Assembly: GCF_001984035.1 (NCBI RefSeq)
Contig: NZ_CP019449.1
Span: 2,666,001-2,730,000, forward strand
DNA from: Sphingopyxis sp. QXT-31
Lineage (GTDB): Bacteria; Pseudomonadota; Alphaproteobacteria; Sphingomonadales; Sphingomonadaceae
Reading direction: 5' to 3'
DNA length: 64,000 bases
Shown: in pieces, positions 37,154 to 46,143 of the stretch
Numbering within the stretch: position 1 is the stretch's first letter
How the letters are laid out: each line of letters starts with the position of its first letter
Notes under the pieces: model-generated
Database searches by the model: none
What the model saw: only the letters and a program-made list of their open reading frames with translations
What the model was told of the DNA's origin: nothing
Made by a program: the position numbers and the translations under genes

Positions 37154-38281
37154 TCACGCGGCCCCGTGGTACCACCACACGCCGTCGCGATCCTCGCGCT
37201 TCACCCGCCCCTCGACCTCGAGCCGCCGCAGATGCGCGAGCGCCTCGCCGGTCGCCATGCCAAGCTGCTCGCCGCCGATCGGCCGGTTGAACAGCAAGGG
37301 GAAGCTGTCGACCGCACGCATCGGCGCCCTGGCGATCGACTCGGACAGATTATAGAGCCGCATGCGATGCTCGTCGCGGAGCGCCATCAGCCGGACGTGC
37401 AGCCCCTTGAACGGCTGGCCGTGCGCGGGGCAGGTGATCACGTCTGCGGGCACCGTCGCGATCAGCTTGTCGATCGACGCCAGCCATTCGCCCAGCGGAT
37501 CGGCATCGGGCTCGGTGATGTTGACCGACACGTTCGAGCTGATCCGCGGCAGCACCTGGTCGCCCGACACCAGCACGCCCTCGCGCTCGTTCCACAGGCA
37601 CGCATGTTCGGGGCTGTGTCCCGACCCGACGACGACGCGCCACCGATGCGCGCCCATGTCGAGCACATCGCCGTCCTTGATCCGCGTGTAGCTGCGCGGC
37701 AGCGGGTACATCACCATCGCAAAGCGACCCCAGCCGCCATTGCGCTGCGCGTCTATCTGCTCGTCGTCCCAGCCCGCGGCGCGCGATTGCGCCAGCGCCT
37801 CTTCGGGCACCGTCTCGCCGGTGTCGCCGACGATCATCCGGGCGGTCAGCATCTCGCCGCGCGTCATCCACAGCTGGACGCCCTTCTTCTTCGCGATCCA
37901 GCCCGCGAGCCCGATATGGTCGGGGTGGAGGTGCGTGCCGATGACGCGGGTGACCGGCACATCCTTGAGCGCCCCCGCGTAAAGCGCCTTCCACGCGTCC
38001 GAGCAGATGGTGAGGCACACGCCGGTGTCGACGACCGCGACGCCGTCATGGTCGTCGAGCAGCCAGCTGTTGATATGGCCGAGCGACCCCGGCATCGGGA
38101 TGCGCGCCCAGCTGATCCCCGGCGCGATGCGGATCGTCTCGCCCGCCCCCGGCGCGGCATCGCCCCAGGGATAGGTCAGCCCGGCGTGGCTGGTCGCGGT
38201 GAAGCTGTCGTCCTGCGTCAGCGAGGCGTCCGGCGAGCCGCTGGCCGCCGGGATGCCCTCGTCGTCGCCGACCGACGCCAC
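37154..38281 (-). CDS. MBL-fold metallo-hydrolase
   Basis: 375 residues from a GTG at 38281, 3 bp after the TrcR stop. Metallo-beta-lactamase fold: VVDTGVC, GTHLHPDHIGLAGW (HxHxDH), GSGHSPEHACLW, SGDQVLPRISSN and CPAHGQPF. A C-terminal winged-helix-like portion (GMATGEALAHLRRLEVEGRV) matches MBL proteins with an appended LACTB2-type domain. Related enzymes hydrolyse thioesters, acyl groups or RNA; substrate unknown. Confidence 0.9.
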   Translation of the reverse strand: MASVGDDEGIPAASGSPDASLTQDDSFTATSHAGLTYPWGDAAPGAGETIRIAPGISWARIPMPGSLGHINSWLLDDHDGVAVVDTGVCLTICSDAWKALYAGALKDVPVTRVIGTHLHPDHIGLAGWIAKKKGVQLWMTRGEMLTARMIVGDTGETVPEEALAQSRAAGWDDEQIDAQRNGGWGRFAMVMYPLPRSYTRIKDGDVLDMGAHRWRVVVGSGHSPEHACLWNEREGVLVSGDQVLPRISSNVSVNITEPDADPLGEWLASIDKLIATVPADVITCPAHGQPFKGLHVRLMALRDEHRMRLYNLSESIARAPMRAVDSFPLLFNRPIGGEQLGMATGEALAHLRRLEVEGRVKREDRDGVWWYHGAA

Positions 38282-38284
38282 GCC

Positions 38285-38959
38285 TTATGCGGCCGTTTCG
38301 TCGTTCGCCGCTTCGGCGGCTTCCTCCGCGGCGCGCGCTTCGGCGGCGGCGGTGCGTTCGGCGCGCAGTTCCTCGAGCAGCGCCTCGCGGTCGCCCTCGA
38401 AACGGCTGTCCTCGGGCGCCTTGATCCCCGCCTTCTTCGCGGCCTTGGCGACGAGCGCGTCGAGTTCGCGCTGCGAGCAGAGGCCGAGCGTCACCGGATC
38501 CTTGGGGACGATGTTCGCGCTGTTCCAGTGGCTGCGGTCGCGGATCGCGCCGATGGTGTTGCGCGTGGTGCCGATCAGCTTGCCGATCGCGCCGTCCGAC
38601 ACTTCGGGGTGGTTCTTCAGGATCCAGGCGATGCCGTCGGGCTTGTCCTGGCGCTTGCTCACGGGCGTGTAGCGCGGACCGCGGGTGCGGCGGATCGTGT
38701 CCTGCGCCTGCTTGCTCATCTTGAGCTTGTAATTGGGGTCGTTCTGACCCTTTTCGATCTCGTCCATCGACAGCTCGTGCGCGCGCACGGGGTCGCGACC
38801 GGTATATTTGGTCGCGGCGGTTTCGTCGGCGATCGCCTGGACCTCGAGGATGTGGATGCCGCAATATTCGGCGATCTGGACGAAGGTGAGGCCGGTGTTG
38901 TCGACCAGCCAGGCGGCGGTCGCGTGCGGCATCAACGGGGTGGCATCGGCATTGGCCAT
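38285..38959 (-). CDS. trcR: Cell cycle transcriptional regulator TrcR (DUF1013)
   Basis: 224 residues, ATG at 38959. DUF1013 is conserved throughout: LVDNTGLTFVQIAEYCGIH, DPVRAHELSMDEIEKGQ, RGPRYTPVSKRQDKPDGIA and TTRNTIGAIRDRSHWN, then an Ala/Glu-rich tail that is probably disordered. The family is alphaproteobacterial, studied in Caulobacter as a cell-cycle gene regulator with HTH-like segments. Translation initiates below two GC hairpins at 38990-39039. Confidence 0.92.
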   Translation of the reverse strand: MANADATPLMPHATAAWLVDNTGLTFVQIAEYCGIHILEVQAIADETAATKYTGRDPVRAHELSMDEIEKGQNDPNYKLKMSKQAQDTIRRTRGPRYTPVSKRQDKPDGIAWILKNHPEVSDGAIGKLIGTTRNTIGAIRDRSHWNSANIVPKDPVTLGLCSQRELDALVAKAAKKAGIKAPEDSRFEGDREALLEELRAERTAAAEARAAEEAAEAANDETAA

Positions 38960-38989
38960 GACTGCTCTCCAAAAGCGCAAATGAAAGCC

Positions 38990-39039
38990 CCGCCCCTCGC
39001 GGGGCGGAAATAATAAGGGCCGCCCCTCGCGGGGCGGCC
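38990..39039. promoter_or_regulatory. Two tandem GC hairpins with identical loop before trcR
   Basis: CCGCCCC-TCGC-GGGGCGG (38990-39007) and GGCCGCCCC-TCGC-GGGGCGGCC (39018-39039) share core and loop and are separated by an A-rich linker. They sit 30-80 bp upstream of the TrcR start and would be in its leader RNA. Function unknown; leader control or a terminator of read-through are options. Confidence 0.45.
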
Positions 39040-39145
39040 GGACATTGGGTGGGGCTATATGCCGGTTTCGAAAAAGGGGCAAGTGCGGGGATTCAGCGAG
39101 GGCTGCGTCGGCTTTTGGGGTGGAGAGCGGCCGTCCGCCCTACCC

Positions 39146-39222
39146 CGTTCCCCGGCGAAAGCCGGGGCCCAGGATGCGAGGGCTGCGCTTGCCATCTGGA
39201 CCCCGGCTTTCGCCGGGGAACG
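39146..39222. repeat. Repeat family D, diverged copy 4
   Basis: CGTTCCCCGGCGAAAGCCGGGG on the left and CCCCGGCTTTCGCCGGGGAACG on the right, about 35 bp apart. Same architecture as the copies at 31-33 kb, with a C-to-T style variation in the arms. It occupies the gap between trcR and a small membrane protein gene. Confidence 0.7.
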
Positions 39223-39307
39223 GCAAGGTTCGTCCGAAACCGGACTCGCTGTTACGCCCTGATCACAATGGCCTCGGCCACTCTCGCCCCGCAAATGTTC
39301 GCGAACG

Positions 39308-39565
39308 TCAGCCCCGCCCCGATCGAAGCGCCGCGCGAACGATGCTGAGCGTGCCGGTGGCGGATATGACGATCGCAATTCCCATGAACAGCGCGATGGG
39401 CCCCCACGGATAATAGCCGAAATCCGGCTGCGGCTGCGCTGGCCGGTTCAGCCATTCGATGGAAACCACGGCCAGCGGAGCGGCGCACAGAAATGTCCAC
39501 AGCAGAAGCCGCTCCTTGTAGACGGCGACGACGCAGCAGGCGGCCCAGATCAGGAAGAAGATCAT
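39308..39565 (-). CDS. Small membrane protein of unknown function
   Basis: 85 residues from the ATG at 39565, with three hydrophobic segments (about 2-16, 20-36, 54-72) and a short basic tail. It lies 47 bp downstream of the GST gene in the same direction. No family recognised. Confidence 0.6.
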   Translation of the reverse strand: MIFFLIWAACCVVAVYKERLLLWTFLCAAPLAVVSIEWLNRPAQPQPDFGYYPWGPIALFMGIAIVISATGTLSIVRAALRSGRG

Positions 39566-39612
39566 TCCGGGATGATAGGCTCGACGAAGCGCGGGAGCAA
39601 TATCCCGCCGGG

Positions 39613-40236
39613 CTATGCCCCCATCGCCACGAACCCCGGCTCGGCCTCGACCCGCGCGATCCAGGCCTGCACCGCGGGATAGTCCGCCAGCGCGAACAGC
39701 CCGCTGTCCTCGGCGACATGCGTATAGGCATAGAGCGCGATGTCGGCGAGCGACAGATCCGCCCCGACCAGCCACTCGCGCCCCGCGAGATGCGCGTCCA
39801 TCAGCTTCAGCGCCGCGGCGCCCGCCTGCTGCTTCACCGGCACCTGGGCGCGCTGGATGTCGGTGAAATTGGCCTCGCCGACCCATTTCATCCAGAAGCG
39901 CAAGGTCGCCACATTGGGTTCGTGATTATATTGTTCCCAGAACATCCAGTGCAGCATGTCCGCGCGTTCGAACCGGTCATAAGGGACGAGATGCGTGCCG
40001 TCGGCGAGCCAGAAGCAAGCGGCATTGCTCTCGGGCAGAAATTGGTCACCGACCTGCAGCACGGGAATACGCCCGTTCGGATTGACCTCGGCGAGGAAGG
40101 TCGGCGTCCGCGTCTCGCCCTGCATGATGTCATATTCTCGCCGCTCGATCGGATAGTCGAGCAAAGCCGCGGTCATGCGGATTTTGTAGCAATTTCCGCT
40201 TGGCGCATATTCGTGAAGGATCGGCCAGTCGCTCAT
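39613..40236 (-). CDS. Glutathione S-transferase family protein
   Basis: 207 residues. Thioredoxin-like N-terminus (YAPSGNCYKIRMTAALLD) with the conserved NPNGRIPVLQV cis-Pro segment and ESNAACFWLAD; the C-terminal helical domain has EWLVGADLSLADIALYAYTHVAEDSG (family landmark). It conjugates glutathione or acts as a disulfide/peroxide enzyme; the Ser/Cys in SGNC suggests a beta- or nu-like type. Substrate unknown. Confidence 0.92.
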   Translation of the reverse strand: MSDWPILHEYAPSGNCYKIRMTAALLDYPIERREYDIMQGETRTPTFLAEVNPNGRIPVLQVGDQFLPESNAACFWLADGTHLVPYDRFERADMLHWMFWEQYNHEPNVATLRFWMKWVGEANFTDIQRAQVPVKQQAGAAALKLMDAHLAGREWLVGADLSLADIALYAYTHVAEDSGLFALADYPAVQAWIARVEAEPGFVAMGA

Positions 40237-40320
40237 CGCTTCCCCCCGGAGGCGCTTGCGGCACCCCCCGGCGCCACCCGCGCCTCTATGCGGGGATCGC
40301 GTCCGGCCCGCAAGCGGCGC

Positions 40321-40863
40321 TTACGGACCGCAGCGCCACTCGCCCGCGAACACCCGCACCGCGCCGTCGGCGCGGTCGCCTGTCAGCGTCGCGGGGCTCG
40401 GCGGCGATTCGCCGCCGCCCGTCGCGGGGCCGGTGAGCGCGAGGCGCAGTTGCAGCCCCTTGCCCGTGAAGCGCGCGCCCTTGGTCATGCCGTCGAAGCC
40501 GCCGGGCGACGCGACGCGCTCGATCGTCGTTCCGACCTTGACGATCCCACGCGCCGGATCGCTCGACGCGACATCGCCCATCGCGACCAGAATCGGCGGC
40601 GTGGCAGCGTCGGCGGCAAAGCTGCAGCCAAGTTCGCCGGGCAGTTTGGCCGCCGAAACATCGGCCGGGGTCAGGCCGGCAAGGTCGATCGGCGAGCCGT
40701 CGCCGCCCTTGGTCGGGATATCGACGGGCTTGATCGGCGGCGGCAGGCCGTCGCTCGCCGCCGCGCTCTTCTCGGGCTGCGCCGCGGGCTGGTCGGCCGC
40801 CGGCTGCGAACAGGCGGCAAGGCCGAGCGCAAGGACCGCGACCGAGGCATAAGAAAAGCGCAT
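40321..40863 (-). CDS. Lipoprotein of unknown function
   Basis: 180 residues from the ATG at 40863 with lipobox LAAC (MRFSYASVAVLALGLAACSQ). An Ala/Gln-rich linker is followed by a domain beginning DLAGLTPADVSAAKLPGELGCSF and ending FAGEWRCGP; the two cysteines could pair. No assigned family. Confidence 0.75.
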   Translation of the reverse strand: MRFSYASVAVLALGLAACSQPAADQPAAQPEKSAAASDGLPPPIKPVDIPTKGGDGSPIDLAGLTPADVSAAKLPGELGCSFAADAATPPILVAMGDVASSDPARGIVKVGTTIERVASPGGFDGMTKGARFTGKGLQLRLALTGPATGGGESPPSPATLTGDRADGAVRVFAGEWRCGP

Positions 40864-40941
40864 GGAAAATCTCCTGGTGGTATTCAGAACGGCCCCCGCC
40901 GCCTCTGAACAACCGCCGAAAGGCGATGCGCGTTCCTCCAT

Positions 40942-41922
40942 TCACCCCACGCTGAGCACGATTTTCCCGACATGTTCGCCCGCCTGCATGCGCGCGTGCG
41001 CCGCGGCCGCCTCGGCGAGCGGGAAGGCGCGGTCCATCGCGGGCTTCCACGCGCCTTCGCTCAAACGCGGCCAGACGGTGCGCGCGATTTCGTCCGCCAG
41101 CGCCGCCTTGAAGTCGGCGCTGCGCGCGCGGAGCGTCGATCCGGTCATCGTCAGCCGGCGGCGCATGACCTGCGAAATGTCGATCTCGACCTTCGCGCCG
41201 CGCTGGAAGGCGATGGTGACGTGGCGTCCGTCGTCGGCGAGGCATTCGAGGTTGCGCGGCACATAATCGCCGCCGACCATGTCGAGCACGGCGTTCACGC
41301 CCGCGCCGCCGGTGAAGGCCTTCACCGCCTCGACATAGTCTTCGCGCGAATAGTCGATGGCGAGATCGGCGCCGAGCGCGGTCGCGGCGGCGCATTTGCC
41401 GGCGCTGCCGCAGGTCACGATGACCCTGATCCCGAAGAGTTTGCACAGCCCGATCGCGGTCGTGCCGATGCCGCTGGTGCCGCCGTGGACGAGCACGGTC
41501 TCGCCCTCCATCACCCACGCGCGCTCGAACAGATTGTGCCACACGGTGAAGACCGTTTCGGGCAGCGCTGCGGCTTCGGCCATCGAAAAGCCCCGCGGCA
41601 CCGGCAGGCAGCTTCCCGCCGGCGCGAGGCAATATTCGGCATAGCCGCCGCCCGCGACGAGCGCGCACACCGCCTGCCCCAGCATCTCGGGATCGCCCCC
41701 CGGCCCCACCGCAACGACGGTCCCCGCGATCTCGAGCCCCGGCAGGTCCGACGCGCCCGGCGGCGGCGGATAGAAGCCCATGCGCTGCAGCACGTCGGGG
41801 CGGTTGACCCCCGCCGCGGCGACGCGGACGAGCAGTTCGCCCGGTCCCGGTCGCGGCACGGGACGCGTTTCGGGGACAAGAACCTCGGGCCCGCCCGGCG
41901 CGCTGATGGCGATGGCGGTCAT
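40942..41922 (-). CDS. NAD(P)H:quinone oxidoreductase (zinc-independent MDR family)
   Basis: 326 residues from ATG 41922 (MTAIAISAPGGPEVL). Medium-chain reductase fold of the quinone-oxidoreductase branch: AGVNRPDVLQRMGFYPPPPG, LPGLEIAGTVVAVG, LVHGGTSGIGTTAIGLCK (nucleotide loop) and the TALGADLAIDYSRED segment. No zinc ligands of alcohol dehydrogenases. It reduces quinones or enals with NADPH. Confidence 0.93.
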   Translation of the reverse strand: MTAIAISAPGGPEVLVPETRPVPRPGPGELLVRVAAAGVNRPDVLQRMGFYPPPPGASDLPGLEIAGTVVAVGPGGDPEMLGQAVCALVAGGGYAEYCLAPAGSCLPVPRGFSMAEAAALPETVFTVWHNLFERAWVMEGETVLVHGGTSGIGTTAIGLCKLFGIRVIVTCGSAGKCAAATALGADLAIDYSREDYVEAVKAFTGGAGVNAVLDMVGGDYVPRNLECLADDGRHVTIAFQRGAKVEIDISQVMRRRLTMTGSTLRARSADFKAALADEIARTVWPRLSEGAWKPAMDRAFPLAEAAAAHARMQAGEHVGKIVLSVG

Positions 41923-42039
41923 GCTGTCCGGCACGCTGGTCACGTTCGAAATCCCCCTGCTTCCCACAGGGGCGCCTTATTGACAGCCCGGGGCGGCGGG
42001 TCAACAAGTTCGGCCTGCGAAAAGAGGAGGATGCCCGCC

Positions 42040-42237
42040 ATGGACGACGACGACCTTCCCCGCCGCCGCGACGATGTGCTCGCGGCGCTGACCAAACAGC
42101 CGCTCGATCCGCTGTCGCTCGACGAACTCGACGAACGCGTCGCGGTGCTCGAGGGCGAGATCGCGCGCGTCAAGGCGCACAAGGCGACCGCCGCGGGGCA
42201 CAAGGCGATCGCGGAGTCGCTGTTCAAGAAGGGGTGA
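42040..42237 (+). CDS. DUF1192 family protein
   Basis: 65 residues from the ATG at 42040; AGAGGAGG is 9 bp upstream, which favours it over the ATG at 42031. Conserved DUF1192 pattern: DDDLPRRRDD, then LDPLSLDELDERVAVLEGEI and a basic helix. A small alphaproteobacterial cytoplasmic protein of unknown role. Confidence 0.88.
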   Translation: MDDDDLPRRRDDVLAALTKQPLDPLSLDELDERVAVLEGEIARVKAHKATAAGHKAIAESLFKKG

Positions 42238-42265
42238 CGGGTATCGGGCGGTTGCGGACGGAAAA

Positions 42266-42420
42266 ATCCTCCCTGTGGCCGAAGGCCATGGGGAGAGGGA
42301 CCGCCGCCGCAGGCGGTGGTGGAGGGGCTGAAAGGTCGCGCGACGCCTGACGGCGTCGGCCCCTCCGTCAGCGGCTTCGCCGCTGCCACCTCCCCATCGC
42401 TTCGCGACAGGGAGGATTAT
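42266..42420. repeat. GC-rich intergenic repeat, family A, copy 2
   Basis: Begins ATCCTCCCTG and ends CAGGGAGGAT with inner TGGTGGAGGGG and CCCCTCCGTC arms. It lies between the DUF1192 gene and clpA; the remaining sequence up to the clpA Shine-Dalgarno shows no gene and no specific signal I can name. Confidence 0.75.
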
Positions 42421-42615
42421 GACGTCCGCTCCCCACCCCACCCGACCCCCCCACCCGAATTCTCAACGCCCCGTTAACCATAACGAAAGCCTGTCATCGT
42501 AATTTCACATGGACGTCTCCGCTTTTCCCTTGCGGTGGGGCGGCGGCATCGCCACCTTGTGTTCCTAAGGGGGCCGCCATCTCCCCGGCCTGGTCCCCGC
42601 AAGGAGATGAAGACC

Positions 42616-44952
42616 ATGCCGTCCTTTTCGGAGAGCCTCGAAAAGACCCTGCACAACGCTTTGAAGGCCGCTTCGGAGCGTCACCACGAATATGCGACGC
42701 TCGAGCATCTGCTCTACGCGCTGATCGACGACGATCATGCCGCCGAAGTGATGCGCGCCTGCGGCGTCGCGCTCGACGACCTGCAATCGGCGGTCGTCCA
42801 TTATCTCGACACCGAGCTCGACAGCCTGAAGGTCGAAGGGCACAGCGACCCGTCGCCGACGTCGGGCTTCCAGCGCGTCGTCCAGCGCGCTATCCTGCAC
42901 GTCCAGTCGTCGGGCAAGGACGAGGTGACCGGCGCCAACGTCCTCGTCGCGCTCTTCTCCGAACGCGAAAGCTACGCGGTCTATTTCCTCCAGCAGCAGG
43001 ACCTGACGCGCCTCGACGCGGTCTCGTACCTCAGCCACGGCGTCGGCAAGGGCGGCAAGCCCTCGCCGCAGGCCGAGCCCGAGGAGAAGGAAGAGGCGAA
43101 GGACAAGTCGGACGCGAAGAACAAGAAAGAGACCGCGCTCGACCAGTTCACCGTCAACCTCAACGAGAAGGCCAAGGTCGGCAAGGTCGACCCGCTGATC
43201 GGCCGCAGCGCCGAGGTCGACCGTACGATCCAGATCCTCTGCCGCCGCAGCAAGAACAACCCGCTGTACGTGGGCGATCCCGGCGTCGGCAAGACCGCGA
43301 TCGCCGAGGGCCTCGCGCGCAAGATCATCGAGGGCGACGTGCCCGAGGTGCTGCTGCCCGCGGTCATCTATTCGCTCGATATGGGCGCGCTGCTCGCGGG
43401 CACGCGCTACCGCGGCGATTTCGAGGAGCGGCTGAAACAGGTCGTCACCGAACTCGAAGGCCTGCCGCACGCGATCCTGTTCATCGACGAGATCCACACG
43501 GTGATCGGCGCCGGCGCGACGAGCGGCGGCGCGATGGACGCGTCGAACCTGCTCAAGCCTGCGCTGTCAGGCGGCGTCATCCGCTGCATCGGCTCGACGA
43601 CCTACAAGGAGTTCCGCAATCACTTCGAAAAGGACCGCGCGCTGCTCCGCCGCTTCCAGAAGATCGACGTGATCGAGCCCACGCTCGAGGACACCAAGAA
43701 GATCCTCGCAGGCCTGCGCAGCGCGTTCGAGAGCCACCATCAGGTGCGCTACACCCCCGACGCGATCAACGCCGCGGTCGAGCTCAGCGCGCGCTACATC
43801 AACGACCGCAAATTGCCCGACAAGGCGATCGACGTGATCGACGAGGTCGGCGCGATGCAGATGCTCGTCGCCCCGTCGAAGCGCAAGAAGACGATCACCG
43901 CCAAGGAGATCGAGGCGGTCATCGCGACGATGGCGCGCATCCCGCCCAAATCGGTGTCGAGCGACGACAAGAAGGTCCTCGAAACGCTCGAGACCGACCT
44001 GAAGCGCGTCGTCTTCGGCCAGAACACCGCAATCGAGGTGCTCTCGTCGGCGATCAAGCTGTCGCGCGCGGGTCTGCGCGATCCCGAGAAGCCGATCGGC
44101 AACTATCTCTTCTCGGGCCCCACCGGCGTCGGCAAGACCGAGGTCGCCAAGCAGCTCGCGTCGATCATGGGCATCCCGCTCCAGCGCTTCGACATGAGCG
44201 AATATATGGAGCGCCACAGCGTGTCGCGCCTGATCGGTGCGCCTCCGGGCTATGTCGGTTACGACCAAGGCGGGCTGCTCACCGATGCGATCGACCAGAA
44301 CCCGCATTGCGTGCTGCTGCTCGACGAGATCGAGAAGGCGCACCCCGACCTGTTCAACATCCTCTTGCAGGTGATGGACAATGGCCGGCTGACCGACCAC
44401 CATGGCAAGACCGTCGACTTCCGCAACGTCGTGCTGATCATGACGACCAATGCGGGCGCCAGCGACATGGCGCGCGAGTCGATCGGCTTCGGCGCATCGA
44501 CGCGCGAGGATGTCCAGGAAGAGGCGGTGAAGCGCATGTTCACCCCCGAATTCCGCAACCGCCTCGATGCGATCGTGCCCTTCGGCTATCTGCCGCCCGA
44601 GGTCGTCGCGCGCGTGGTCGACAAGTTCATCCTCCAGCTCGAACTCCAGCTGGCTGATCGCAACGTCCATATCCAGCTCGACGACGGCGCCCGCGAATGG
44701 CTGACCGCCAAGGGCTACGACAAGCTCTATGGCGCGCGTCCGATGGGCCGCCTGATCCAGGAAAAGATCAAGCAGCCGCTGGCCGAGGAACTGCTCTTCG
44801 GCAAGCTGGTCCATGGCGGCGAGGTCAAGGTGAAGATGAAGACCGGCGACGACGCCAAGGTCGGGAACCCGCTCACCTTCGAAATCACCCCCGCCCCGCC
44901 CAAGGCGAGCAAGGGCAAGGCGAAGACCAAGCTCGACAAGGCGGCGGAATAA
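42616..44952 (+). CDS. clpA: ATP-dependent Clp protease ATP-binding subunit ClpA
   Basis: 778 residues from the ATG at 42616, 9 bp after AGGAG (the ATG at 42607 is too close). Order: ClpN domain (LHNALKAASERHHEYATLEHLLYALI), an acidic linker, AAA-1 with GDPGVGKT and FIDEIHT, AAA-2 with GPTGVGKT and LLDEIEKAH, the ClpP-docking IGF loop (ESIGFGAST), and the sensor-2 region GARPMGRLIQ. It unfolds substrates for ClpP. The adaptor gene clpS, often next door, is not in the window. Confidence 0.97.
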   Translation: MPSFSESLEKTLHNALKAASERHHEYATLEHLLYALIDDDHAAEVMRACGVALDDLQSAVVHYLDTELDSLKVEGHSDPSPTSGFQRVVQRAILHVQSSGKDEVTGANVLVALFSERESYAVYFLQQQDLTRLDAVSYLSHGVGKGGKPSPQAEPEEKEEAKDKSDAKNKKETALDQFTVNLNEKAKVGKVDPLIGRSAEVDRTIQILCRRSKNNPLYVGDPGVGKTAIAEGLARKIIEGDVPEVLLPAVIYSLDMGALLAGTRYRGDFEERLKQVVTELEGLPHAILFIDEIHTVIGAGATSGGAMDASNLLKPALSGGVIRCIGSTTYKEFRNHFEKDRALLRRFQKIDVIEPTLEDTKKILAGLRSAFESHHQVRYTPDAINAAVELSARYINDRKLPDKAIDVIDEVGAMQMLVAPSKRKKTITAKEIEAVIATMARIPPKSVSSDDKKVLETLETDLKRVVFGQNTAIEVLSSAIKLSRAGLRDPEKPIGNYLFSGPTGVGKTEVAKQLASIMGIPLQRFDMSEYMERHSVSRLIGAPPGYVGYDQGGLLTDAIDQNPHCVLLLDEIEKAHPDLFNILLQVMDNGRLTDHHGKTVDFRNVVLIMTTNAGASDMARESIGFGASTREDVQEEAVKRMFTPEFRNRLDAIVPFGYLPPEVVARVVDKFILQLELQLADRNVHIQLDDGAREWLTAKGYDKLYGARPMGRLIQEKIKQPLAEELLFGKLVHGGEVKVKMKTGDDAKVGNPLTFEITPAPPKASKGKAKTKLDKAAE

Positions 44953-44959
44953 AGGCGAC

Positions 44960-44990
44960 GGGGCGGCCATGGTGCCGCCCCTCGCTTTTT
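44960..44990 (+). terminator. Rho-independent terminator after clpA
   Basis: Stem GGGGCGGC (44960-44967) and GCCGCCCC (44974-44981), loop CATGGT, followed by TCGC and five T. It lies right after the clpA stop and before map. Confidence 0.8.
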
Positions 44991-45016
44991 GACCCCCCAT
45001 CGCCTATACCGCCCCC

Positions 45017-45856
45017 ATGTACGACTATGTCACCGTAAGCGCCGCCGACACGGCCGCGCCCGCCCGCGTTCGCGACGGCACGATCAAGCTGCACGACGCG
45101 GCGGGCTTTGCCGGGATGCGCAAGGCGGGGCGGCTGTCGGCCGAAATCCTCGACGCGCTCGTCCCCTTCGTCCAGCCGGGCGTCACCACGGCGGAGATCG
45201 ACGACCTCGTCCGCACGATGATGTTAGAGGGCGGCGGCATTCCTGCGACGCTCGGCTATCGCGGTTTTACGCACAGCTGCTGTACCAGCATCAACCATGT
45301 CGTGTGCCACGGCATCCCCGACGACAAACCGGTGCGCGAGGGCGATATCGTCAACATCGACGTGACGACGATCATCGACGGCTGGCACGGCGACACCAGC
45401 CGCATGTATCTGGTCGGCGATGTGCCGATCAAGGCGAAGCGGCTGGTCGAGGTGACCTACGAGTGCCTGATGCTCGGCATCGAGCAGGCCAAGCCCGGCA
45501 ACCGCATGGGCGACGTCGCGCATGCGATCCAGACGCATGCCGAAAAGCACCGCTATTCGGTGGTGCGCGACTTCTGCGGCCACGGGCTCGGCCAGATGTT
45601 CCACGACGCGCCCGAGGTGGTCCACGCCGGCCGCCCCGGCACCGGCCCGGAACTGCGCCCCGGCATGTTCTTCACGATCGAGCCGATGATCAACACCGGC
45701 AAATATGCGGTGAAGATGCTCGCCGACGGCTGGACCGCGGTGACCCGCGACCGCAGCCTCTCGGCGCAGTTCGAGCACAGCATCGGCATCACCGAAACCG
45801 GCTGCGAAATCTTCACCGCCAGCTCCAAAGGCCTGAACGCGCCGCCCTGGGCCTGA
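45017..45856 (+). CDS. map: Methionine aminopeptidase, type I
   Basis: 279 residues. Pita-bread fold with the di-metal ligands in DVTTIIDGWHGDTSRMY (two Asp), CGHGLGQMFHD (His), EPMIN (Glu) and EHSIGIT (Glu). It removes N-terminal methionine. The N-terminal 20 residues are an extension typical of alphaproteobacterial Map. Encoded just after the clpA terminator. Confidence 0.96.
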   Translation: MYDYVTVSAADTAAPARVRDGTIKLHDAAGFAGMRKAGRLSAEILDALVPFVQPGVTTAEIDDLVRTMMLEGGGIPATLGYRGFTHSCCTSINHVVCHGIPDDKPVREGDIVNIDVTTIIDGWHGDTSRMYLVGDVPIKAKRLVEVTYECLMLGIEQAKPGNRMGDVAHAIQTHAEKHRYSVVRDFCGHGLGQMFHDAPEVVHAGRPGTGPELRPGMFFTIEPMINTGKYAVKMLADGWTAVTRDRSLSAQFEHSIGITETGCEIFTASSKGLNAPPWA

Positions 45857-45860
45857 TTCC

Positions 45861-45935
45861 TTCTCCCTCGATGGGAGAAGGATATGAAACCTTTCCGCGG
45901 AGCGACTAGGCGAAGTTGGATGAGGGTGATGGTGC
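45861..45935. repeat. Intergenic repeat, short family B relative
   Basis: Begins TTCTCCCTCGATGGGAGAAGG and continues TAGGCGAAGTTGGATGAGGGTG, as in the block at 17.75 kb. It is truncated on the right. Its first hairpin could end map transcription. Confidence 0.45.
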
Positions 45936-46098
45936 GTCACCGAACCCCCGCATCAGGCCGGCACCGCACCCCCACCGCTACGACTGGCGAACAAGCTCGC
46001 AAGTCCGGCTGCCCCCCCCATCGAGCGGGAGGGTAAGACAAGCCCACCCCCACCACCCCCCATTTTCCCGCTTGCGCCCGCCCCCCTTCGCGCGCAGA

Positions 46099-46116
46099 CT
46101 TGACGTTAACGTCAAG
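46099..46116. promoter_or_regulatory. Perfect 18-bp palindromic operator before the PQQ dehydrogenase
   Basis: CTTGACGTTAACGTCAAG is a perfect palindrome, 28 bp upstream of the ATG. Fourteen of sixteen core bases match the etfB operator (TTGACGTTTACGTAAA on the reverse strand). Suggests repression by a shared TetR/MerR-type regulator. Confidence 0.7.
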
Positions 46117-46143
46117 CATAGGCGTCGAACGGGAGAGCATGAG

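Noticed and set aside
44885..45000. A clpS gene next to clpA
   Set aside because: No ClpS-like sequence in either strand around clpA; upstream is a repeat and DUF1192, downstream a terminator and map.
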